A program made the translations under genes and the position numbers. 8,550 nucleotides of DNA from Candidatus Bathyarchaeota archaeon (GTDB taxonomy: Archaea > Thermoproteota > Bathyarchaeia > Bathyarchaeales > SOJC01), in contig JAGLZJ010000030.1 in NCBI GenBank assembly GCA_023131555.1, positions 1 to 8,550 on the forward strand, given 5' to 3'. A model generated the notes under the pieces. The model saw nothing but the letters and a program-made list of their open reading frames with translations, was not told where the DNA came from and searched no databases. Below, in pieces: positions 1-5,928 of the stretch (its first letter is position 1; every line of letters starts with the position of its first letter).

Positions 1-357
1 TGCGGGGTTGCAATGAGTATTGCGGGGAGTAGCAGACCAAGCAGCGGGGCGGAACACTCGTTCAGCCACGCCTTGGACGTTGTGGCTGCCAAACCTGCAA
101 TGCATGGGGAACAGGTAGGAGTTGGAACCATAATGATGGCTTACTTGCACGAACTCAATTGGAAAGGAATAAAGTCAAAGCTACAGAGGGTTGGTGCCCC
201 TGCCACATCCTACGAACTCGGAGTAGAACCTGAAGAAGTAATTCAGTCTCTGCTCAAGGCAAACACCATAAGGCCGGAACGCTTCACAATCCTTTCTGAG
301 AAGAACCTGAACTATGAGACCGCTCAAGTCTTAGCGCAGAAGACAGGCGTGATTTAA
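1..357 (+). CDS. egsA: sn-glycerol-1-phosphate dehydrogenase, C-terminal part (5'-truncated by window edge)
   Basis: The reading frame is open from base 1 and ends at TAA 355-357, so about 118 C-terminal residues are visible; the ATG at 13 is internal. EgsA reduces dihydroxyacetone phosphate to sn-glycerol-1-phosphate with NAD(P)H, giving the backbone stereochemistry of archaeal membrane lipids in the cytosol. The segment is rich in family motifs: SRPSSGAEHSFSHALD, followed by MHGEQVGVGTIMMAYLH, then GAP and the IRPERFTIL stretch near the end. The His of GAEH and the His of MHGEQ (visible residues 19 and 35) are the likely zinc ligands by analogy with the iron-containing alcohol dehydrogenase/glycerol dehydrogenase superfamily. 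The C-terminus ends in a typical TGVI. The gene converges on the FKBP gene with 55 bp between the stop codons. Identification is confident; the upstream NAD-binding part is outside the window. Confidence 0.95.
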   Translation, partial: CGVAMSIAGSSRPSSGAEHSFSHALDVVAAKPAMHGEQVGVGTIMMAYLHELNWKGIKSKLQRVGAPATSYELGVEPEEVIQSLLKANTIRPERFTILSEKNLNYETAQVLAQKTGVI

Positions 358-388
358 TTTACTGCTTTTCGTGCGCTTTGGTTATGAC

Positions 389-424
389 GAGTGAATTGCT
401 ACTCAGACGAGTTCACTCTTTTGC
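389..424 (+). terminator. Possible terminator between convergent egsA and FKBP genes
   Basis: GAGTGAA at 389-395 and TTCACTC at 412-418 form a perfect 7-bp inverted repeat with a 16-nt loop, followed by TCTTTTG on the plus strand. It sits 32 bp after the egsA stop and its right arm contains the FKBP stop codon (413-415). A hairpin plus short T-run could end egsA transcription. Archaeal termination depends mainly on T-tracts, so the role of the stem is uncertain. Confidence 0.35.
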
Positions 425-1105
425 CCCAAAAGCAAAGGCCTCTATGAATTCCACCTTTGAGATACGTGGAACCGTTTTTCGAATGTCTTCAGCGATGCCT
501 CTCTTCGCCAGCTGAATGCCCTCTATGTAGAAAGCTTCTTCTGGAAGTTCAATCGAGACACTTGTCCTTGTTGGTTGAATATTGAACTTCGAAACCTCCA
601 CTGCCGGGATCCTTCTGTGAATCAAGGCCATGAATCTCTCTGCTCGAGTTCGAAGTTTCTTGACTGCTGTGACAGCGTAGACTAGGGTTTTACCAGCTAG
701 GGGTGGGTTGAAGTCGAGTTGTACTCTGCCTCCGCCGACAGCTCTGACTGTTGCCAGTTTCCTGTCGTATTCAACCTGCATTCCGAGTCTGGGGGCTATA
801 CCCTTCTCTCGAAGCTTTCTGAGAGATATCATTTTCACTTTTTCTGGGTTGCGTGGACCGAAGGCCTCTGCTGGGCTGATCTCAATCGTTTCAGGCTTCT
901 TCAAACTTAGCTTAGTTAAGCTTTCATCTAGAGCTTTCAGAACCCACCCTTCTCCGACAACAACCAGCTTCGGCTCGTAGACCTCCCGCAGTTCAAGCCT
1001 CTCTTTTCTGGCAATATCCTCCTTGGTTGTGTCGAAGACCTTCCCAGTCTCTTTCACTTCAGCGACATAGTCTATTAGAAGAAAGTCTCCCTTCTTGAAT
1101 GCCAT
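413..1105 (-). CDS. FKBP-type peptidyl-prolyl cis-trans isomerase, long archaeal (SlyD-like) type
   Basis: A 230-residue cytosolic FKBP that catalyses prolyl cis-trans isomerisation and probably acts as a chaperone. The N-terminal FKBP core is split, SlyD-style: residues 1-28 carry GDFLLIDYVAEV and FDTT, 45-87 contain GEGWVLKALDESL and the SPAEAFGPRNPEKV junction, 88-130 fit an insert-in-flap (chaperone) domain, and DFNPPLAGKTLVYAV at 131-145 closes the core. The remaining ~80 residues form the extra C-terminal domain of long archaeal FKBPs such as the M. jannaschii 26-kDa type. No signal peptide or membrane segment is present. ATG 1105-1103 is the only usable start, since the frame is closed by TAA at 1126-1124 with no other ATG/GTG/TTG. 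A GGAG lies 12 nt upstream, rather far. It is separated from the GalT-like gene by 86 bp with its own promoter candidate, so it is probably a separate unit. Confidence 0.93.
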   Translation of the reverse strand: MAFKKGDFLLIDYVAEVKETGKVFDTTKEDIARKERLELREVYEPKLVVVGEGWVLKALDESLTKLSLKKPETIEISPAEAFGPRNPEKVKMISLRKLREKGIAPRLGMQVEYDRKLATVRAVGGGRVQLDFNPPLAGKTLVYAVTAVKKLRTRAERFMALIHRRIPAVEVSKFNIQPTRTSVSIELPEEAFYIEGIQLAKRGIAEDIRKTVPRISKVEFIEAFAFGAKE

Positions 1106-1152
1106 TTTTGAATTCTTCTCCTTTTACTTCACACACTTAATTCAATGTTCTC

Positions 1153-1187
1153 GTACAGACCTTGTACACGTTAAGGGTGTAATATTA
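1153..1187 (-). promoter_or_regulatory. Candidate promoter and palindromic operator of the FKBP gene
   Basis: The 86-bp gap upstream of the FKBP gene holds TAATATTA at 1180-1187, a TATA-like and itself palindromic octamer. About 25 bp downstream on the minus strand, where transcription would begin, is the dyad GTACA-N5-TGTAC (1153-1167). This would give a leader of about 50 nt containing the GGAG element. A second AT-rich site (GAATTAAG on the minus strand, 1143-1136) is an alternative TATA box. The arrangement suits a repressor site over the start point, but no regulator is identified. Confidence 0.35.
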
Positions 1188-1191
1188 GCGA

Positions 1192-2208
1192 TTATTCTAT
1201 TATTTCTTTCATCTGCTCAGCAGCTCTCTCGGGTGACATTGTGTTTATGTGGATTCCCGTGCTCTTCTCAAAACCAGCCCAGATTGTGAGTTTTGGATAT
1301 ACCTCTAGATGCCAGTGGTAAGGTTCGTGGGTGTTTTCGTGGGGTGTGATGTGAAAAGCGAAGTTGTATGGGGGATCATTAAGAAGCTTCCTCAAGGCTC
1401 CGAGACAGGTCTTCAATGCATGGGCAAGCGATTCCACATTCTTTTGTTGCAGATTCGAGAGGCTTGCTTGATGCGTTTTTGGGATTATCCAGAATTCGAA
1501 AGGGTGGATTGCAGCCCAGGGTGCAAACGCAAGGTATTCCGGATTCTCCCAGATCATGCGTGGTCCTTTCGACTCCTTTCCCACAATCTCGCAGAAGACG
1601 CATTCCCCGTGTTTCTGGTGGAATTCCATGCTGGAGCTAAGTTCTTCAGTGAGTACTGTTGGCACAATCGGTGTTGCGATTATCTGGCTGTGAGCATGGG
1701 ACAAGGAGGCTCCTGCTTCTGAGCCATGATTTCTGAAGATTGATACGTATTTCACGAAAGGTGTGGAGGAGAATGCTTTAAGGCGGTCGATGTATCCGTT
1801 GATCACGTGGGTCAACTGCGGAATCCTTGCCTCTGCTGGGTGTTCATTGTGATTAGGTGATTCGATGAGTACTTCATGGTACCCCACTGCTTTTCCTTCC
1901 TCCCAAAGGTCATCCTTCTTGGGTGGAGAAAACGCGGGATACAAGTTGGGCACGCATCGAATTAGCCATTTCCTGTGACGGTGTCCGTTGGTGTCTTTCT
2001 CCTTTACTATCCCTTCTTCACTCTGTAGGTAGACAAGTGTGGCTGGTGGTGTTTTTTCCTCGTTTCCCGGGCAGAAGGGACACAAGTCTCCTTCAGCTCT
2101 TCGCTTAGTCGCGGTTTCCCGGATGAAGTCAACTGGTCTCCGTTGCCGTTCAGTGGCTATGACGACCCAGCGGTCAAGAATGTAGTCCTTGCGGAAGTCG
2201 TTCAGCAA
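1192..2208 (-). CDS. HIT-superfamily hexose-1-phosphate nucleotidylyltransferase (GalT-like; galactose-1-phosphate uridylyltransferase or ADP-glucose phosphorylase type)
   Basis: A 338-residue cytosolic enzyme with the two-repeat GalT fold. Visible features are CPFC at 43-46 (Cys43/Cys46 zinc pair), SPNHNEHP with His120, NHGSEAGASLSHAHSQ ending at 175 with His171 (zinc ligand position) and His173 (the nucleophile that is transiently nucleotidylated), a second Cys pair CVFC at 203-206, and YHWHLEVYP at 297-305 carrying His298/His300. Length matches the family. GAS-L-SHAHSQ resembles the plant ADP-glucose phosphorylase branch as much as classical GalT (HPHGQ), so the substrate (Gal-1-P/UDP-Glc or an ADP-sugar) is open. 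The start is TTG 2208-2206, giving MLNDFRKDYILDRWVVIA as expected for the family N-terminus; GGAAG directly after the upstream stop codon serves as its ribosome site. It starts 11 nt after the glycosyltransferase stop, hence the same operon, which suggests it supplies or recycles a nucleotide sugar. Confidence 0.85.
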   Translation of the reverse strand: MLNDFRKDYILDRWVVIATERQRRPVDFIRETATKRRAEGDLCPFCPGNEEKTPPATLVYLQSEEGIVKEKDTNGHRHRKWLIRCVPNLYPAFSPPKKDDLWEEGKAVGYHEVLIESPNHNEHPAEARIPQLTHVINGYIDRLKAFSSTPFVKYVSIFRNHGSEAGASLSHAHSQIIATPIVPTVLTEELSSSMEFHQKHGECVFCEIVGKESKGPRMIWENPEYLAFAPWAAIHPFEFWIIPKTHQASLSNLQQKNVESLAHALKTCLGALRKLLNDPPYNFAFHITPHENTHEPYHWHLEVYPKLTIWAGFEKSTGIHINTMSPERAAEQMKEIIE

Positions 2209-2219
2209 TCGACGTCTTC

Positions 2220-3500
2220 CTAAACAGACGCTGGTGTTTGTTTTTTCTGTTTCTCTCCCACGAGCTCTTCATAGATCTTTAATGTTTTCTCTGAGATTTT
2301 CTGCCAGGTGAACTCTGCTAGGACACGTTTTCTACCGTTCCTGCCTAACGCCTGCTTTCTCTCCTCGTTTTGCAGGCAGCTGACGATCCCCCAGGCAATG
2401 TCCACGGGGTCGTTTGGGTTGACGTGGAATCCGCATTGGTCTTCTCCGTCAGCTATCACGATTTCTCTCATTCCGCTGACTCCGCTTGCACCTACGACAA
2501 TAGGCTTCTCCATGCTCATGGCTTCCAATGCGACGATTCCAAATGGTTCGTACAGGCTGGGGAAGACTGCTATGTCGGTGGCAGCATAATGAGCTATCCG
2601 TTCTTCTTCGGGCACAAATTCGAAGAGGAACTTTACTGAGTCTTCAAGTCCAAGCCCCTTGACCATGTTTTTCAAATGCTCATCCATGTCACCTAGCCCC
2701 ACAATTACTAGTTTCGCGTTGGGCACCTTCTGTAGGACGTGAGGCATAGCCATTATCAGCTTGTCAACTCCCTTGACCAAAACCAGTCGACCTATGAAAA
2801 GGATCATCAGTTCTCCGTCAGCTATACCATATTTCTGCCGAATCTCTCGGCGCTTGTTCTCGTCGACCTGTTCAAGGTTGTATTTTTCGGGGTCAACTCC
2901 ATTGTAACACACCTTGATTTTTTCTTTGGGGAACCCTAGTTCTATGAGTTCACCTTTCATTGCGTTTGAGACAGTTATCACCAAATCCGCCATCTGGCCT
3001 CCACGGTGCTCAATGCTGCTTACGACTTCTGATCCATTGCCTAATGTGCGTCCTTTCTCTGTTGAATGAACGTGGAAAACTAAGGGAAGCCCCAGTTCTC
3101 TCTTAGTTGTGATGCCTGCTATTACGGAGAGCCAGTCATGTGCAACCAGCAGATCAAATTTAAAATCCTCTTTCCTGACAAGCTCATTAACGATTTTAGC
3201 GGCACTGAGGTAGTTGTAGACCAGGATCTTAGAAAAGAACTGTATTCCTCTACCCCATTTTCTGACGTCTTCTGCAACTACGTCAGGGAGCGAGTCTGAC
3301 ACGTCTATGTGGAGTGGACGATGGATCTCGATTCCTCTCCATATCTCTCTCGTAGGAAGAGCCCCCTTATCATCATTCATGGTAAAGACTGAGACATCAT
3401 GCTCCTGCATTACAAACTTCCTAGTAATCTCAGCAGTATAGGTTCCCAAACCGCCAACTATCTTAGGCGGGTACTCGTAGACTAATACAGAAAGTCTCAT
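2220..3500 (-). CDS. GT-B fold glycosyltransferase, glycogen/starch-synthase-like (GT4/GT5 group)
   Basis: A 426-residue retaining glycosyltransferase with two Rossmann domains and no signal peptide. The N-terminal domain starts with the glycogen-synthase signature YEYPPKIVGGLGTYTAE (8-24), where Lys13 and the Gly pair contact the nucleotide sugar. HDW at 121-123 and HVHSTEKGR (143-151) are also GlgA-like. The C-terminal nucleotide-sugar domain has FIGRLVLVKGVDKLI (235-249) and the EX7E catalytic motif, Glu318-PFGIVAL-Glu326. It probably transfers glucose (or another hexose) from an ADP- or UDP-sugar to a glucan or glycoconjugate; family membership does not fix the substrate. ATG 3500-3498 is preceded by AGGGG with suitable spacing. 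It is the first gene of a two-gene operon with the GalT-like gene, and a clear TATA box lies in the 82-bp gap behind it. Confidence is high for the family, moderate for the glycogen role. Confidence 0.88.
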   Translation of the reverse strand: MRLSVLVYEYPPKIVGGLGTYTAEITRKFVMQEHDVSVFTMNDDKGALPTREIWRGIEIHRPLHIDVSDSLPDVVAEDVRKWGRGIQFFSKILVYNYLSAAKIVNELVRKEDFKFDLLVAHDWLSVIAGITTKRELGLPLVFHVHSTEKGRTLGNGSEVVSSIEHRGGQMADLVITVSNAMKGELIELGFPKEKIKVCYNGVDPEKYNLEQVDENKRREIRQKYGIADGELMILFIGRLVLVKGVDKLIMAMPHVLQKVPNAKLVIVGLGDMDEHLKNMVKGLGLEDSVKFLFEFVPEEERIAHYAATDIAVFPSLYEPFGIVALEAMSMEKPIVVGASGVSGMREIVIADGEDQCGFHVNPNDPVDIAWGIVSCLQNEERKQALGRNGRKRVLAEFTWQKISEKTLKIYEELVGEKQKKQTPASV

Positions 3501-3575
3501 TTCATTCCCCTTCGATCTTCATCTTGACGATTGTGCGCGCGGAAACAGCTAATGAGTAGAAGGACTGAGCTAATC

Positions 3576-3582
3576 TTTAAAC
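3576..3582 (-). promoter_or_regulatory. TATA box of the glycosyltransferase/GalT-like operon
   Basis: The minus strand reads AAGTTTAAAGATTA here, a good archaeal TATA box about 76 bp upstream of the glycosyltransferase ATG. It directly abuts the stop codon of the ferritin-like gene (3585-3583). Initiation about 25 bp downstream would give a leader of roughly 50 nt that includes a GC-rich run near 3534-3540 and the AGGGG ribosome site. Confidence 0.5.
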
Positions 3583-4014
3583 TTAGGGTTTGATCTTGTA
3601 GGCTTCCTTGATCACAGTCTGCAGTATCTCATGATGCTTCTTTTCGTCGTCTGCTATGTGCTTCAGCAGCAGTCGAATTCCTTCATCCTTCGCTTCTTTG
3701 AGTTCTTTCTCGATGTGTTCCATCATTGCTGTCTCGGTTTTTACATGATTCTCCAGCTTTCTTCTGACCACCATTTTGTCCACATAACTGTCTTGGAGAG
3801 TGTCCCAGAGCGGTTTGCTTTCTCCTTTCTTGACTGTCTGCAGTATCCCTTCTATTATTAGGGCATGTTTCTCGGAGTCCTTCTTCGTTTCCAGCAGAAG
3901 CAATCTGGCAGCCACGTTATGTACACTTTCTATCTCCGAATCTACCGCTACGACAAAGTTCTTCTCGATTTGCAGCTGTTCCTTCAGGAGTTCTACAAGT
4001 GTTTGCTCAGTCAA
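3583..4014 (-). CDS. Ferritin-like / rubrerythrin-like four-helix protein of unknown role
   Basis: A 143-residue, almost wholly helical, charged protein without signal peptide or membrane segment. It appears to consist of two similar helical hairpins. Helix 1 (3-30) has Glu17, helix 2 (33-62) has D46-S-E-K-H50, helix 3 (78-107) has Glu94, and helix 4 (109-138) has DDEKKHH with Glu124-x-x-His127. The order E, (D/E)xxxH, E, ExxH is that of di-iron carboxylate proteins of the ferritin-like superfamily. The first hairpin is degenerate relative to a strict ExxH, so iron binding is an inference. It lacks the C-terminal rubredoxin domain of true rubrerythrin. Possible roles are peroxide or iron handling. 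The start is TTG 4014-4012, with GAGGG 9 nt upstream and no better codon. It has its own promoter and a dyad element upstream, and is probably transcribed separately from both neighbours. Confidence 0.72.
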   Translation of the reverse strand: MTEQTLVELLKEQLQIEKNFVVAVDSEIESVHNVAARLLLLETKKDSEKHALIIEGILQTVKKGESKPLWDTLQDSYVDKMVVRRKLENHVKTETAMMEHIEKELKEAKDEGIRLLLKHIADDEKKHHEILQTVIKEAYKIKP

Positions 4015-4039
4015 TTGTGTATTCCCTCGCTTGCTGTTC

Positions 4040-4067
4040 TACTGAACTCAGTATTGCCACATTTAAG
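4040..4067 (-). promoter_or_regulatory. TATA box and 14-bp dyad (candidate operator) of the ferritin-like gene
   Basis: On the minus strand a TATA-like CTTAAAT (4067-4061) lies about 47 bp upstream of the TTG start. Eight bases downstream of it is TACTGA-AC-TCAGTA (4040-4053, plus-strand reading), an inverted repeat with perfect 6-bp arms. It occupies the space between TATA box and expected start point, where a bound repressor would block RNA polymerase. The predicted leader is about 25 nt and includes the GAGGG ribosome site. Confidence 0.45.
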
Positions 4068-4085
4068 TTTTCTATTCTATGGGAA

Positions 4086-5201
4086 TTATGTTGGTTTGAA
4101 GCGGTCTTTCAGTGTTTTCAGGATTTCGGGAAGCGTTGTGTATTCCATGGATTCTTCGCTTAACCTGGCGGGTTGGAACTCTCCCATTCGGCGAAAGACC
4201 GTTGCCATTTTTACGGCTTCTTGACGTGCCAAATCAAACGCTGGATCGTCAAACATGTCTGCAACCATAGGGATATTGTTCTTGTCGCTTGCGATTCTGC
4301 CGTTGCAGATCTGAAATCCGAGTGCAACCATTCTTGGTGGACCGTCGAAAGCGGTGCATTTGCTGTCTCTCAAGCTGACTGGCATTAGTGGTCCCCAGTG
4401 GCTACCCCGCATCCATCCCTCAACGAAGTAGGTGTGAAGAAACGGAGCGAGTATTTCGCCTACAGCAGGTAGTCCGTGTTGGGCTCTGACAACTGCAACT
4501 GGGTCATCTTTTCCTATGTATTTGCCCGCTAACAGTGATAGTTTGGTTGTGCTGGTTACCGTGCACAGCTGATCATCTGTAGCTCGCCAGATCCTTGAAA
4601 TACTGTATCGGCTAACTGTTCCGATTAAGCCAATCAGTTTGTACATTTCCTCGGGGCACTGCAGCACTACCCTCTTGTTAAGCTTCGAATCTAGGACCTC
4701 GAATTTGAAGCCATCCTGCATGGCTGAATCGATCACTAGCCCTGCAGTGTTCATTGGGTCGGCGAATATGCGGAATAAGGGGTAGTTGAAGGCTCCTGGT
4801 GACGTTTTGTCAGCGGCAAAGACGATAATCGGGTCCGATCTCCTCTCTTCAATCTCCATTTCTGCGACTCCGGGACCCATACCGCGGATGTTTCCGCTGA
4901 ATGCGTTTTTAAGCATGTCTTGCCCAGCGCCATAAAGCTTGAGTTCTTTTGCTTTTTCAGTGGCTTCTTGGAAGGTCTTCCAGGCTAGTGCATGGATCTC
5001 TCTGCTTCTTTCACCTCTATCATGGACCATCAGTAGCTCAAGGTCGTCTCCAGCATGGAAGACCTTGAAACTGCTTATCAGCCCTTCATCCACTGCTCTG
5101 CTCAGGTTGCCCTCTGCGATTTCCAGCAGCGGTGCTGGTACGATGTGGTGTCCTACAAGGGAGCCCACATCAGCCTTGATTACTGAGATCGTCGTCTTCA
5201 T
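4086..5201 (-). CDS. fbp: Fructose-1,6-bisphosphate aldolase/phosphatase (bifunctional)
   Basis: A 371-residue cytosolic enzyme that condenses DHAP and glyceraldehyde-3-phosphate to FBP and then hydrolyses it to fructose-6-phosphate, the unidirectional gluconeogenic step in archaea and some bacteria. The N-terminus MKTTISVIKADVGSLVGHH carries Asp11 and His18. AGDDLELL (Asp52/Asp53), YGAGQD (Tyr90, Gln94) and AADKTSPGAFNYP (Asp131, Lys132) are the usual metal- and phosphate-binding motifs. KYIGKDDP contains Tyr228 and Lys231, the aldolase proton donor and Schiff-base lysine, followed by Asp232/Asp233 for the phosphatase. GWMRGSHWGPLMPVS and DGPPR complete the signature. All catalytic elements are present, so both activities are expected. 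ATG 5201-5199 is preferred over the adjacent TTG at 5204 because GGAGGT then sits 6 nt upstream instead of 3 nt. It diverges from the regulator gene across 120 bp. Confidence 0.96.
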   Translation of the reverse strand: MKTTISVIKADVGSLVGHHIVPAPLLEIAEGNLSRAVDEGLISSFKVFHAGDDLELLMVHDRGERSREIHALAWKTFQEATEKAKELKLYGAGQDMLKNAFSGNIRGMGPGVAEMEIEERRSDPIIVFAADKTSPGAFNYPLFRIFADPMNTAGLVIDSAMQDGFKFEVLDSKLNKRVVLQCPEEMYKLIGLIGTVSRYSISRIWRATDDQLCTVTSTTKLSLLAGKYIGKDDPVAVVRAQHGLPAVGEILAPFLHTYFVEGWMRGSHWGPLMPVSLRDSKCTAFDGPPRMVALGFQICNGRIASDKNNIPMVADMFDDPAFDLARQEAVKMATVFRRMGEFQPARLSEESMEYTTLPEILKTLKDRFKPT

Positions 5202-5247
5202 CAAAGTACCTCCAGTTTCTGCTGGGTTAACCTACTCTGAGTTTCTA

Positions 5248-5255
5248 TTCTTAAG
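5248..5255 (-). promoter_or_regulatory. Candidate TATA box of the FBP aldolase/phosphatase gene
   Basis: In the 120-bp divergent gap the minus strand reads AAAAGGCTTAAGAATAG. CTTAAGAA fits a TATA box with a purine-rich BRE-like stretch in front. Initiation about 25 bp on gives a leader of about 24 nt that holds the strong GGAGGT ribosome site. Confidence 0.42.
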
Positions 5256-5280
5256 CCTTTTCAGGACTGACCAGCAAAAA

Positions 5281-5291
5281 CTTACATTTAT
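5281..5291 (+). promoter_or_regulatory. Candidate promoter of the RHH regulator gene
   Basis: CAAAAACTTACATTTATG has an A-rich BRE-like segment followed by an AT-rich TATA-like core about 32-40 bp before the ATG at 5322. This would produce an mRNA with a very short leader. No Shine-Dalgarno motif is obvious before the ATG, which agrees with a leaderless or near-leaderless transcript. It lies about 30 bp from the divergent promoter, so one bound protein could affect both genes. Confidence 0.33.
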
Positions 5292-5321
5292 GTTCTATGA
5301 TACTAGGACTTCAGAAATGCA

Positions 5322-5852
5322 ATGAGTAAGCTCTCAACAATCTCAGCTAAGATTCCTGACGACATCTACAGAGAATTTAAGCTCAGAGTTTCTGTAGGAA
5401 AACGGAGTGCTTTCATCAGAGACGCAATTTTTGAGAAGCTCCAGAAGACGCCTAGACCCGAGAAGCTGCTGGAAGTAGAAGACCGTGTCCGCAGACTTGA
5501 AGTTGGGCTCTCAGAGATCAAGAAATCCTTAACGAAGCTAGAGGTCTTAACATTTGACCGAGATCAGATCAACCTCTATGCCTTCTGCATCGACACGTTG
5601 GATCAGAAGATTGTGGACTACCTTCTACACTCCAATGGTGCTACAACCTCCGAATTGGCTGGTAAACTCAACACAAATCGATGGCTTGTTCTTAACAGGC
5701 TTCGTCGGATTCAGAAAACATCAGCAGAACAACTGGGGAAAGCAGTGGTCCAATACTATTCAGGAATCAAGAGGGGCAAGAAGAGAGCTTGGTGGTTAGA
5801 GGAAGAGCTAGTGGAGAGTCAGCAATCGCCTTCACTTCAACAGGGCCCGTAG
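5322..5852 (+). CDS. Ribbon-helix-helix plus winged-helix DNA-binding regulator (uncharacterised)
   Basis: A 176-residue protein with two probable DNA-binding modules. Residues 4-40 form a ribbon-helix-helix: strand STISAKIP, helix DDIYREFKLRV, then SAFIRDAIFEKL, the MetJ/Arc/CopG pattern that pairs to make a dimer. Residues 46-75 are a heptad-like charged helix likely to be a coiled coil. Residues 92-160 look like a winged helix: DQKIVDYLLHSNG, TTSELAGKLNTNRWLVLNRLRRIQ as the helix-turn-helix, and a basic wing with YYSGIKRGKKRAWWLEEEL. I know no named family member for this combination and assign no target. ATG 5322 is used because the ATG six bases earlier meets a stop at once. The gene diverges from FBP aldolase/phosphatase. 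Its last three codons and stop lie inside the tRNA-Arg gene (10-bp overlap). The final ~15 residues (ESQQSPSLQQGP) look like an unstructured read-out to the first stop. Confidence 0.82.
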   Translation: MSKLSTISAKIPDDIYREFKLRVSVGKRSAFIRDAIFEKLQKTPRPEKLLEVEDRVRRLEVGLSEIKKSLTKLEVLTFDRDQINLYAFCIDTLDQKIVDYLLHSNGATTSELAGKLNTNRWLVLNRLRRIQKTSAEQLGKAVVQYYSGIKRGKKRAWWLEEELVESQQSPSLQQGP

Positions 5853-5873
5853 CTCAGCCAGGATAGGGCACCG

Positions 5874-5903
5874 AAGGACTGCCTGCAAGCAGCTACTGTG
5901 TAA
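5874..5903 (+). other. tRNA intron 1, non-canonical position 29/30 (30 nt)
   Basis: A bulge-helix-bulge can be drawn. Exon GCAC (tRNA 24-27) pairs with GTGT near the intron end (5898-5901; one G-U). Three-base bulges CG|A and AA|G hold the cut sites, and an outer helix pairs AGG (21-23) with CCT (31-33). The intron body folds as a hairpin with CTGC (5879-5882) against GCAG (5889-5892). Removal joins CCG to GC and completes the anticodon stem. Position 29/30 is known for some TACK archaeal tRNA introns. Confidence 0.82.
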
Positions 5904-5911
5904 GCCTCCGG

Positions 5912-5928
5912 TCTACTTGAAGGGTGAA
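5912..5928 (+). other. tRNA intron 2, canonical position 37/38 (17 nt)
   Basis: It lies one base 3' of the anticodon, the standard archaeal site. The anticodon stem forms the outer helix. The central helix pairs loop CTCC with GGTG (5923-5926) except for one T-T mismatch, and the inner intron helix is only 2 bp. It is thus a relaxed bulge-helix-bulge and probably folds properly only after intron 1 is removed, because intron 1 splits the anticodon stem. The boundaries could shift by one base. Confidence 0.72.

Noticed and set aside
386..412. Direct repeat GACGAGT (386-392 and 406-412) as an attachment-site or repeat-array sign
   Set aside because: Only two 7-bp copies, overlapping the inverted repeat between convergent genes, with no integrase or array nearby.
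1309..1722. 137-codon plus-strand frame inside the GalT-like gene
   Set aside because: Antisense shadow of a gene with intact catalytic motifs; no recognisable features of its own.
5202..5204. TTG start for FBP aldolase/phosphatase giving an extra Met
   Set aside because: ATG one codon later has better spacing (6 nt) from GGAGGT and gives the usual MKTTIS N-terminus.
4939..5325. 128-codon plus-strand frame covering the 5' part of FBP aldolase/phosphatase and the divergent gap
   Set aside because: Low-complexity Ser/Leu-rich antisense translation; it would run through both divergent promoters.
5880..5893. Hairpin CTGC-CTGCAA-GCAG looking like a Cys (GCA) anticodon arm
   Set aside because: Using it as the anticodon arm gives no proper stem length or variable loop, and G73 does not fit tRNA-Cys. 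It is better explained as the fold of intron 1.
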